Assembly: GCA_025454675.1 (NCBI GenBank)
Contig: JALONZ010000197.1
Span: 1 to 5,623 of the forward strand
DNA: 5,623 nucleotides
From: Anaerolineae bacterium
Lineage (GTDB): Bacteria; Chloroflexota; Anaerolineae; Aggregatilineales; Phototrophicaceae
Direction of reading: 5' to 3'
Below the pieces are notes generated by a model that saw only the letters and a list, made by a program, of their open reading frames with translations, was not told the origin of the DNA and did not search any database. Position numbers and translations under genes: made by a program. This document shows positions 1-5,235 of the stretch, in pieces (positions within the stretch are counted from its first letter, which is position 1; every line of letters begins with the position of its first letter).

Positions 1-92
1 CTTCCCCCACTTCGTAGAGGAAGGGAGTAAGACAAAGATAGGTTTTCTCCCCCTCTCCACAACGGGGGGGGGGGGCTGGGGGGTGGGGTGAA
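1..92 (+). repeat. G/C-tract double-hairpin intergenic repeat, copy 1
   Basis: The first 27 bases match, with one mismatch, the reverse complement of 1613-1639; the shared centre reads CACTTCGTAGAGGAAGGGAG. A second module follows, a CCCCCTCTCC arm facing a long G run (about 46-83). Copy 2 has the same two modules in the same order on the other strand. The spacer between modules is longer here (about 19 bases against about 5). The copy may continue left of the window. Tandem C-rich/G-rich hairpin elements of this style are, from general knowledge, common between genes in Chloroflexota and cyanobacteria. It lies just after the stop of the glycosyltransferase gene and could act as an mRNA 3'-end hairpin, though no T-run follows. 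Confidence 0.75.
64..75 (+). repeat. Homopolymer of 12 G within a G4-capable stretch
   Basis: Twelve consecutive G are followed by CT, six G, T and four G (64-88). Together they satisfy the pattern for a G-quadruplex on the plus strand. The corresponding place in copy 2 of the repeat has only GGGG-A-GGGGG, so the run has expanded here or has been miscounted. Such runs are prone to slippage in the cell and to sequencing error. Confidence 0.7.
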
Positions 93-104
93 TGCCTTAA
101 GTTG

Positions 105-1511
105 CTACGCATGGGGCTTGCCATGGCAAGCCCCTACAGAAACGCGCCCGTGTTGGCGTTCTTGCATCATGCCCCAAAAGACAATCGTCCCAAAACCGTA
201 GGTTTGCATGACGAATAACGGGATGAGGCTCGGCATATAACGAAGTGCAAGTACAACTGCCATGCCTGTATATAGGGTCAGCGCCAATTCGCACAAAATT
301 GTCCAATCGGCGCGTAGGGCGTATTGATTGCCCGCCCAAACCGTATCCGAAAATTTGGGTGTGCGTTTGATGTCATTGGGACGGCGCAAAATGGCTTCAA
401 ACACGCCCACCGTATTGGTGAACATCACCTGGCTGATGACATACATAATCGGCGCGGCGAGACCTGCCAATCCCAACGGCGCAAGGGGTAGCCCCTGCAA
501 AACACCCGCCACCATCAAAATCGGATTTAAGATGGTCAACATCAGCAATAACACTTGTGGCACATATTGGCATAGGTGAATGGTCGCCATGATTTTTTGC
601 ACCAGTGTGACATGTTCCGATTGCCACACCTTGCCGATGAGCCTGAATAAATTTTGTGTGACACCCTTCGCCCAGCGTGCTTGTTGAGCTTTATAAGCGG
701 CAATTTGCGGGGGCAATTCGGCGGGGACAGCCACATCGGGCAAATAGAGATATTTCCAGCCACGCAATTGCGCCCTAAAACTGAGGTCTAAATCTTCGGC
801 TGTGGTGATTGCTGTCCATCCCCCGCCATCATCAATGCACGCCCGCCTCCAAACGCCCCCGGTACCATTAAAACTGAGCATCAACCCGCCCCGATTGCGT
901 CCAGTTTGCTCAATCACAAAATGCCCATCTATGCTCATGGCTTGACTGCGCGTGATGAGGTTTTGCTCCGCATTCAGGTGCGCCCAACGGGTTTGTACGA
1001 TGCCTAATTTTGGATTGTGCAAAAAATGAGGAATCGTCTGGCGCAAAAAATCAGGTGGTGGCACAAAATCGGCATCAAATATGGCGGTGAATGGCGCATC
1101 ATCCAAGCCCAAGCCATATTGCAACGCGCCCGCCTTAAATTCACTCCGAATGGGACGGCGAACATGCGTCATCAGCCAGCCTTCGCGGGTATATCGCGCC
1201 ACCAAATCCGCGACAATGCCGATAGTTTCATCAGTTGAATCATCCAAAACCTGAATCCGCAGGCGGTCTTTGGGATAATCCAATTGAGTCATGGCTTTTA
1301 ATAGGCGCGGGATGACATATTGCTCATTATAAATGGGCAGTTGGATGAGGACGGGCGGTAAATCAGAATCGGCTACATCGGGCAAAATGGGTTTTTGATG
1401 GCGATAAATTATCCACAGAATGAGTAAAATGAAAATTGCGCCCGAAAAAACAGCGAGTCCGATGGCGCTGATGATGTAAATGAGGGTGAGTAGTGATAAA
1501 AGTGGGGTCAT
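105..1511 (-). CDS. Membrane-bound processive family 2 glycosyltransferase (cellulose/mannan synthase-like)
   Basis: This protein transfers sugar from a nucleotide-sugar donor onto a growing beta-linked polysaccharide or lipid-linked acceptor at the inner face of the cytoplasmic membrane. Residue numbers are for the longer ORF from 1571. An N-terminal hydrophobic region (about 21-56) precedes the GT-A domain. The domain shows LPIYNE (78-83), DDSTDET with donor-binding D110/D111, DAD (166-168) for the metal, TAED (257-260) with the catalytic-base Asp, and QxxRW (Q296, R299, W300), the hallmark of processive synthases. Several membrane helices follow (about 330-395 and 425-470). No PilZ domain is present. 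I chose ATG at 1511 because the extra 20 residues from GTG at 1571 read like a promoter or spacer, and that GTG lies in a repeat. No clear Shine-Dalgarno precedes 1511. The last residues are encoded by a palindrome. Donor and product cannot be told from sequence. Confidence 0.9.
   Translation of the reverse strand: MTPLLSLLTLIYIISAIGLAVFSGAIFILLILWIIYRHQKPILPDVADSDLPPVLIQLPIYNEQYVIPRLLKAMTQLDYPKDRLRIQVLDDSTDETIGIVADLVARYTREGWLMTHVRRPIRSEFKAGALQYGLGLDDAPFTAIFDADFVPPPDFLRQTIPHFLHNPKLGIVQTRWAHLNAEQNLITRSQAMSIDGHFVIEQTGRNRGGLMLSFNGTGGVWRRACIDDGGGWTAITTAEDLDLSFRAQLRGWKYLYLPDVAVPAELPPQIAAYKAQQARWAKGVTQNLFRLIGKVWQSEHVTLVQKIMATIHLCQYVPQVLLLMLTILNPILMVAGVLQGLPLAPLGLAGLAAPIMYVISQVMFTNTVGVFEAILRRPNDIKRTPKFSDTVWAGNQYALRADWTILCELALTLYTGMAVVLALRYMPSLIPLFVMQTYGFGTIVFWGMMQERQHGRVSVGACHGKPHA
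113..134. repeat. Perfect 22-bp palindrome (REP-like), within the end of the glycosyltransferase gene
   Basis: GGGGCTTGCCA is followed at once by its exact reverse complement, with no spacer. The flanks TGTA and TACG are typical of the small REP-like palindromes seen in many copies in Chloroflexota and cyanobacterial genomes (general knowledge). It encodes residues 480-487 (GACHGKP and the first base of the next His), immediately before the stop codon. The native C-terminus was therefore probably replaced or extended by this element. It may also form a hairpin in the mRNA. Confidence 0.85.
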
Positions 1512-1561
1512 ATATGAAATTAGAGGTTCGGCTATATAGGCAGAAGGGTGATATATAAAAA

Positions 1562-1656
1562 TTAGCCCCACCCCCTATCCCCCTCCCCATTGCACGGAGA
1601 GGGGGAATTTTTCTCCCTTCCTCTACGAAGTGAGGGAAGGGTTGGGGATGGGGGTG
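1562..1656 (-). repeat. G/C-tract double-hairpin intergenic repeat, copy 2 (inverted relative to copy 1)
   Basis: Reading the minus strand, it has a hairpin with CCCTTCC and GGAAGGG arms (about 1615-1641). Next comes a hairpin with TCCCCCTC (1578-1585) against GAGGGGGA (1599-1606) in plus-strand terms, then a GGGGGTGGGG tail. It starts 13 bases after the hppA stop codon and reaches into the region before the glycosyltransferase start. It therefore fills nearly the whole intergenic space. It could protect or end the hppA transcript, but no T-run supports a classical terminator. Confidence 0.8.
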
Positions 1657-1669
1657 CTTTTATTGTTAG

Positions 1670-3919
1670 TTACGATTCTGGTGTAACCTCAACAGAAGGG
1701 GTCACTTCTGGGGTTGGGGTGACTTGTTCAGTCGTGATGGTCGTATCGGTGTTGGTACTGCTATTGACACCATCTAATTCAAGCGAATTATAGATGAGGG
1801 GTGCAAGCACCAACGCCACAATCGCCACCAATTTGAGCAAAATGTTCAATGATGGACCCGCAGTATCTTTGAACGGGTCGCCGACGGTATCACCGACAAC
1901 GGCGGCTTTATGGGGTTCAGATTTTTTACGATAGACAATTTCGTTACCGTTTTCATCTTTACCCTTTAAGTAACCACCTTCAATGTATTTCTTGGCATTA
2001 TCCCATGCACCACCCGCATTCGACATCATAATAGCAAGCATGAATGCGGTAATGAGCGAGCCAATCAACACACCGACCAATGTTTCTGAGCCGACAAATT
2101 CGCCGATGATGTTGTCTTGACCGACAATCGTCAAAATGGCTACCAAAACAGGCACGCCCACCGCGATTAAACCGGGCAAAATCATTTGTTTGATGGCGCT
2201 ATCAGTGCTGATGCCCACACAAGTTTCATAATCGGGGTCGGCTTTGCCTTCTGCCAAGCCCGGAATGGTTTTCCATTGGCGTTTAACTTCTGCCACAATT
2301 TCTTGGGCGGCTTTACCAACTGCCAGCATCGAAAGGGCGCTGAATACGAAGGGCAACAAAGCGCCAACAAACATACCTGTAATCAGTTTGGGTTCAAGCA
2401 AAACGGCGGCGAATGTGGTATCTGGAATGACATTACCACCTTTTACGGCGGTGATGAATGCCGCCATCAATGCCAATGCGGTCATAGCGGCGCTACCAAT
2501 GGCAAACCCTTTACCAGTGGCGGCAGTGGTATTACCCAAACTATCCAACGCATCGGTGCGGTCACGCACAGATTCGCCCAATTCAGACATTTCTGCGATA
2601 CCACCCGCGTTATCTGCCACGGGACCATAAGCATCAGTGGCGAGGGTGATACCGAGTGTGGATAACATCCCCACTGCGGCAACAGCAATCCCATATAACC
2701 CGCCCGCCCATGATGCGAACAAGGTGACAAATACGACAATCATCACAGGGGCAAGTGTGGAAAGCATCCCCAATGCCAACCCACGAATGACGATAATCCC
2801 CGCCCCACCTTCGGCACTAGAAGCCAATTGTTGGGTCGGTTTATATGAGCCAGAAGTGAAGTATTCGGTGAAGTAACCAATCAACACGCCACCGATTAAC
2901 CCGCTTAATGTGGCAAGGATGACACCCCAACCTAAATCGAGGAGTAATCCGAGTGCAACAATGCCAACTGCAACCATCGCGCTCGCACCATAAACACCTT
3001 TACGCAAACTCCACAGGAGTTGTTCTTGGGTTGCGCCTTCTTTGGTTTGGACGAGAAATGAAGCGACAATGCCAATCAAAATGCCCAATGCGGCAACCAG
3101 CAAGGGATACACTTCGGCGGCAATATTCATATTAGACAGGGCGGCAAGCGTGATGGCGGCAATGATTGACCCTGCATAACTTTCAAACAGGTCAGACCCC
3201 ATGCCCGCCACATCACCCACATTATCACCGACATTATCGGCGATGGTCGCGGGATTTTGTGGACTATCTTCGGGGATGTTCAATTCGGTTTTACCTACCA
3301 AATCTGCACCCACATCGGCGGCTTTGGTATAAATACCACCACCCACACGGGCAAAAATGGCGATGCTTGTGCCACCAAACCCAAAACCAGCTAAGGCACT
3401 GGCGGCGGTAGCGGTGTCTAAATTCAACACGTTGGTGAAGAAAATGAACAAAATACCAATCCCCAGCAACGCCAGCGACACGACCAAATTCGCCATCACC
3501 GTACCGCTAGAGAACGCCACGCGCAAGCCTTTATTCAGGCTTTCGGATGCGGCTTGTGCAGTACGCACATTGGCGCGGACGGCAATATACATCCCACCAT
3601 ACCCCGCCGCACCTGATGCAATCGCACCAGTGACAAACGCGAGGGCTGTCCATGGACTCATACCAGAATCAGGGATAAGTCCTAAGATGATGAGTGCAAT
3701 CATCACAACCACCACCAAAACCGCAACCGCGCGATACTCACGACGTAAAAAGGCTTGTGCGCCTTTTTGAATCGCACCCGCGATTTTGGTCATTTTTTCA
3801 TTACCCGCATTTTGAGACAGTACCCAACTGCGTTGACTCCATGCAAATGCCAATCCTACCACCGATGCAATAATGGCGATGATACTGGCAACGGTCACAT
3901 TATCTGTCAAAAAATCCAT
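1670..3919 (-). CDS. hppA: Membrane-bound ion-pumping pyrophosphatase, K+-dependent type
   Basis: An integral cytoplasmic-membrane pump that couples pyrophosphate hydrolysis to outward transport of H+ or Na+. At 749 residues it is full length for the family, which has 16 helices. All active-site motifs are present: DVGADLVGK (202-210), DNVGDNVGD (228-236), DAYGPVADNAGG (429-440) and DTVGDPFKDTAGPSLN (677-692). GNTTAATGKG (462-471) has Ala at 466 and Gly at 469, where K+-independent enzymes have Lys and Thr, so K+ dependence is expected. Glu246 in DLFESY is the position kept in Na+-transporting enzymes; plant-type K+-dependent H+ pumps have it shifted. A Na+ pump is therefore likely, but some H+ and dual pumps are not excluded. 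After the last helix (about 690-711) an extra tail (716-749) carries TPTPEVTPSVEVTPES. The ATG at 3919 has an AGGAGGAG Shine-Dalgarno upstream. Confidence 0.97.
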   Translation of the reverse strand: MDFLTDNVTVASIIAIIASVVGLAFAWSQRSWVLSQNAGNEKMTKIAGAIQKGAQAFLRREYRAVAVLVVVVMIALIILGLIPDSGMSPWTALAFVTGAIASGAAGYGGMYIAVRANVRTAQAASESLNKGLRVAFSSGTVMANLVVSLALLGIGILFIFFTNVLNLDTATAASALAGFGFGGTSIAIFARVGGGIYTKAADVGADLVGKTELNIPEDSPQNPATIADNVGDNVGDVAGMGSDLFESYAGSIIAAITLAALSNMNIAAEVYPLLVAALGILIGIVASFLVQTKEGATQEQLLWSLRKGVYGASAMVAVGIVALGLLLDLGWGVILATLSGLIGGVLIGYFTEYFTSGSYKPTQQLASSAEGGAGIIVIRGLALGMLSTLAPVMIVVFVTLFASWAGGLYGIAVAAVGMLSTLGITLATDAYGPVADNAGGIAEMSELGESVRDRTDALDSLGNTTAATGKGFAIGSAAMTALALMAAFITAVKGGNVIPDTTFAAVLLEPKLITGMFVGALLPFVFSALSMLAVGKAAQEIVAEVKRQWKTIPGLAEGKADPDYETCVGISTDSAIKQMILPGLIAVGVPVLVAILTIVGQDNIIGEFVGSETLVGVLIGSLITAFMLAIMMSNAGGAWDNAKKYIEGGYLKGKDENGNEIVYRKKSEPHKAAVVGDTVGDPFKDTAGPSLNILLKLVAIVALVLAPLIYNSLELDGVNSSTNTDTTITTEQVTPTPEVTPSVEVTPES

Positions 3920-3928
3920 GTGACTATT

Positions 3929-3937
3929 TCTCCTCCT
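3929..3937 (-). promoter_or_regulatory. Strong ribosome binding site of hppA
   Basis: The minus strand reads AGGAGGAGA here, 9 to 12 bases before the ATG ending at 3919 depending on the register used. It fits the anti-Shine-Dalgarno almost perfectly and fixes the start. Confidence 0.8.
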
Positions 3938-3972
3938 GTGTCCAAAAAATATATCAATATAAGGAACATCGT

Positions 3973-4001
3973 ATATTAGCGTATTTCGGCAAGGTTGGAA
4001 A
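3973..4001 (-). promoter_or_regulatory. Candidate sigma-70 promoter for hppA
   Basis: On the minus strand, TTTCCA (4001-3996) is followed after 17 bases by TAATAT (3978-3973). Each box matches four of six consensus bases. The start point would be near 3965, leaving an untranslated leader of about 45 bases that holds the Shine-Dalgarno. The boxes are moderate; the spacing and A/T-rich setting support them. Confidence 0.4.
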
Positions 4002-4033
4002 GAGTTTTCATTAGTGGCTCATGATTGACTCAT

Positions 4034-4059
4034 CAAAAATTGGCAATTGACCATTTTTG
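4034..4059. promoter_or_regulatory. Imperfect inverted repeat overlapping the -35 box; candidate operator
   Basis: CAAAAATTGG (4034-4043) faces CCATTTTTG (4051-4059) across CAATTGA. The arms pair completely apart from one extra T in the left arm. The right arm begins inside the TTGACC -35 box of the plus-strand promoter, so a dimeric regulator bound here would block that promoter. No regulator gene is next to it, so its partner is unknown. The repeat may be chance in an A/T-rich spacer. Confidence 0.4.
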
Positions 4060-4074
4060 TGTACCCTCTACAAT
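4047..4074 (+). promoter_or_regulatory. Sigma-70 promoter for the FtsB/DivIC-like gene
   Basis: TTGACC (4047-4052), a 16-bp spacer, and TACAAT (4069-4074) match ten of twelve consensus positions. Transcription would start near 4081, giving a short leader of about 24 bases before the ATG at 4105. Confidence 0.65.
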
Positions 4075-4104
4075 GATAGTAGATGAAAAATAGGAATAAA
4101 ACGA

Positions 4105-4599
4105 ATGTCATCAGATACACCACAGACTAAACCACCCCAAACACAACGCCCAAAACCCGCCAAGCGTACCCCTGCCACACCGCGCGGACGTTATAATGGA
4201 CTAACGGGCATACAAATTATGTTCGCGGCAATTATTGCCATTGGGTTGATATTAGCCATTAATTTCAGCGCCCGCATCACCGCCAGTCGCCCACTCAATG
4301 AATTTCATCAAAGTGTGGAGAATGAAATTGCAGAATTACGCCAAGAACAAGCCACGCTCATCGCCGAAAAAGAATATGCCGAAAGTTCTGCGTTTGTGCA
4401 ACAATGGGCGCGTGGTGATGGCAAGATGATTCGTCCGGGCGAAATTTTGGTCATCCCCCTTTCGGCAGGCTTACCCCCCACCCCAACACCGATTCCGCCT
4501 GTATTTAATGATGTTCAAACATCACCCGAAGGTCCCGAAAATTGGCAATTATGGTGGGCGCTGATGTTTGATGCTCCCCCGCCCGATTTAGGTGGATGA
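4105..4599 (+). CDS. Septum formation initiator-like protein (FtsB/DivIC family), Chloroflexota form
   Basis: A small bitopic membrane protein, probably part of the FtsQLB/DivIB-DivIC-type complex that activates septal wall synthesis. A basic, Pro/Thr/Lys-rich cytoplasmic segment (1-30) precedes one membrane helix (about 34-54). A coiled coil follows (about 63-95, with ENEIAELRQEQATLIAEKE). The block YAESSAFVQQWARGDGKMIRPGE (91-113) and then ILVIPL resembles the FVExWARxxxKMxRPGE pattern I associate with Chloroflexota members. A TPTPIPP linker (126-132) leads to WQLWWALMF (147-155). The linker and tail are longer than in FtsB of model bacteria, which is about 100 residues. The start has a weak AGGA 9 bases upstream. 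It is divergent from hppA and its stop lies 3 bases from a convergent remnant. FtsL is an alternative assignment, as the two families are hard to separate by sequence. Confidence 0.75.
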   Translation: MSSDTPQTKPPQTQRPKPAKRTPATPRGRYNGLTGIQIMFAAIIAIGLILAINFSARITASRPLNEFHQSVENEIAELRQEQATLIAEKEYAESSAFVQQWARGDGKMIRPGEILVIPLSAGLPPTPTPIPPVFNDVQTSPEGPENWQLWWALMFDAPPPDLGG

Positions 4600-4602
4600 T
4601 GA

Positions 4603-4944
4603 TTATTCTTGGATACTAGAGATACGCTGGTGGATATATTCGCGGTCGGGGTCGCTATAAGTATTCAAACTCAGGTCAACATAATCTATGGTGAGTCCAT
4701 ACGATGCCTCTAAAAATATCTTCTGATACACCCTATTAAAATCAAACAGATGGGTATCTTCACCATCTAATGGGATAGTGATTGTCGGAATTTTATCGGT
4801 GATACCAAAATGATACAACCAAATATGACCTTCTTGGATAGTGGGGCGTGGAATCATCACTATCCCATGAAATGGAAAACCGCCTTGTTGATACTGTGTG
4901 ATTTTCTGAGATTCGAAACAAGGCTCCCGATGAAAGAGAAACAT
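4603..4944 (-). pseudogene. C-terminal remnant of a DUF4058 family protein
   Basis: The last ~90 residues resemble the C-terminus of DUF4058, a domain of unknown function common in Chloroflexota and cyanobacteria. The pattern WLYHFGITDKIPTITIPL (42-59), then an acidic LFDFNRVYQKIF (66-77) and SYGLTIDYVDLSL (81-93), follows the family's W-x-FGLRDPLPTIPIPL, LDLQAVLNxVYDRAxYDxRIDY pattern. Intact members have roughly 250 residues; only about the last third is here. The ORF can be opened from an ATG at 4944, but there is no Shine-Dalgarno. The first ~20 residues are in the frame opposite the replication-protein-like coding and are probably not native. I infer a gene cut off by a rearrangement. 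The stop at 4603 is probably the native one. Confidence 0.6.
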
Positions 4945-5158
4945 GAATTCGGTTTTGTGGTTTTTCTGGAGTGTGAGCGATTAGAGTTTGAGTTGTCGTT
5001 TGGTAGGCTTGGGAATACCCAAACATTCCTTTTTCAAAATTGAGGGATTTCTCTCCGAAGGTCTTTTCGATCCAATCAAAGGATTTCTTCTCGTATGGAA
5101 GGGAAAAGGCTAACCAATCCACAAAGGGTTTTTTGAAGCTTTCAGGAACGAATTTCAT
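4793..5158 (-). pseudogene. Truncated replication-initiator-like N-terminus (Rep_trans type), out of frame with the DUF4058 remnant
   Basis: The first 80 residues look like the start of a rolling-circle replication initiation factor of filamentous phages and plasmids (Rep_trans-like). They show FVDWLAFSLP (12-21), GMFGYSQAYQ (44-53) and RIHVSLSSGAL (70-80), matching the family's opening VDWLSxTLP, G-YxxSY and HVxLSG elements. Family members run to about 300-400 residues and carry the catalytic Tyr in the later part, which is missing here. After about residue 84 the reading turns into low-complexity Ser/Thr/Arg text that is the shadow of the DUF4058 frame, up to a stop at 4793. The Rep-derived coding therefore ends near 4905-4919. 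A weak AAGG lies 12 bases before the ATG at 5158. Family assignment is from motif memory only; a nuclease or relaxase N-terminus is possible. Confidence 0.45.
4872..4919. other. Junction between replication-like and DUF4058 coding
   Basis: On the minus strand, the Rep-like frame is convincing down to HVSLSSGAL (ending at 4919). The DUF4058 frame is convincing from PFHGIVMIP (about 4872). The join therefore lies within about 50 bases. I see no obvious target duplication, insertion-sequence end or dif-like 28-mer in it. It marks an ancient recombination, a phage or plasmid insertion edge, or a contig misjoin. Confidence 0.5.
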
Positions 5159-5191
5159 TTTGTTTTTTTACCTTGAGTTTGTCAGTAGCGA

Positions 5192-5209
5192 GGGGGTGTT
5201 ACTACCCCC
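5192..5209. repeat. C/G-run hairpin upstream of the Rep-like gene; candidate origin or attenuator
   Basis: GGGGGT (5192-5197) pairs with ACCCCC (5204-5209) around the loop GTTACT; the C run continues to 5212. A second, competing pairing of AGTAGC (about 5184-5189) with GTTACT (5198-5203), five of six bases, uses the loop of the first. Lying between the unknown gene and the Rep-like start, it could be a replication origin hairpin, a terminator/attenuator or an intergenic repeat. No T-run follows in either direction at the expected distance. Confidence 0.45.
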
Positions 5210-5235
5210 CCCAATGACAAATAGAATCTTCGATT

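Noticed and set aside
1512..1571. GTG start giving 20 extra residues to the glycosyltransferase
   Set aside because: The GTG lies in the intergenic repeat, the G-rich run before it is repeat sequence and not a real Shine-Dalgarno, and the extra residues look like translated spacer. It remains possible.
1562..1656. Rho-independent terminator for hppA
   Set aside because: Stable hairpins are present, but neither strand shows the T-run expected right after a stem, so it is called a repeat.
2186..2665. Plus-strand ORF of 159 codons
   Set aside because: It lies entirely opposite hppA, is rich in Cys/His/Gln with no domain, and has no promoter or ribosome site. It is an antisense shadow.
3357..3770. 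Plus-strand ORF of 137 codons
   Set aside because: Antisense to the 5' part of hppA, whose motifs are unmistakable. Its composition is a shadow of that gene.
4860..5000. XerCD dif-type site at the replicon junction
   Set aside because: No 28-base sequence with recognisable XerC and XerD arms was seen near the join.
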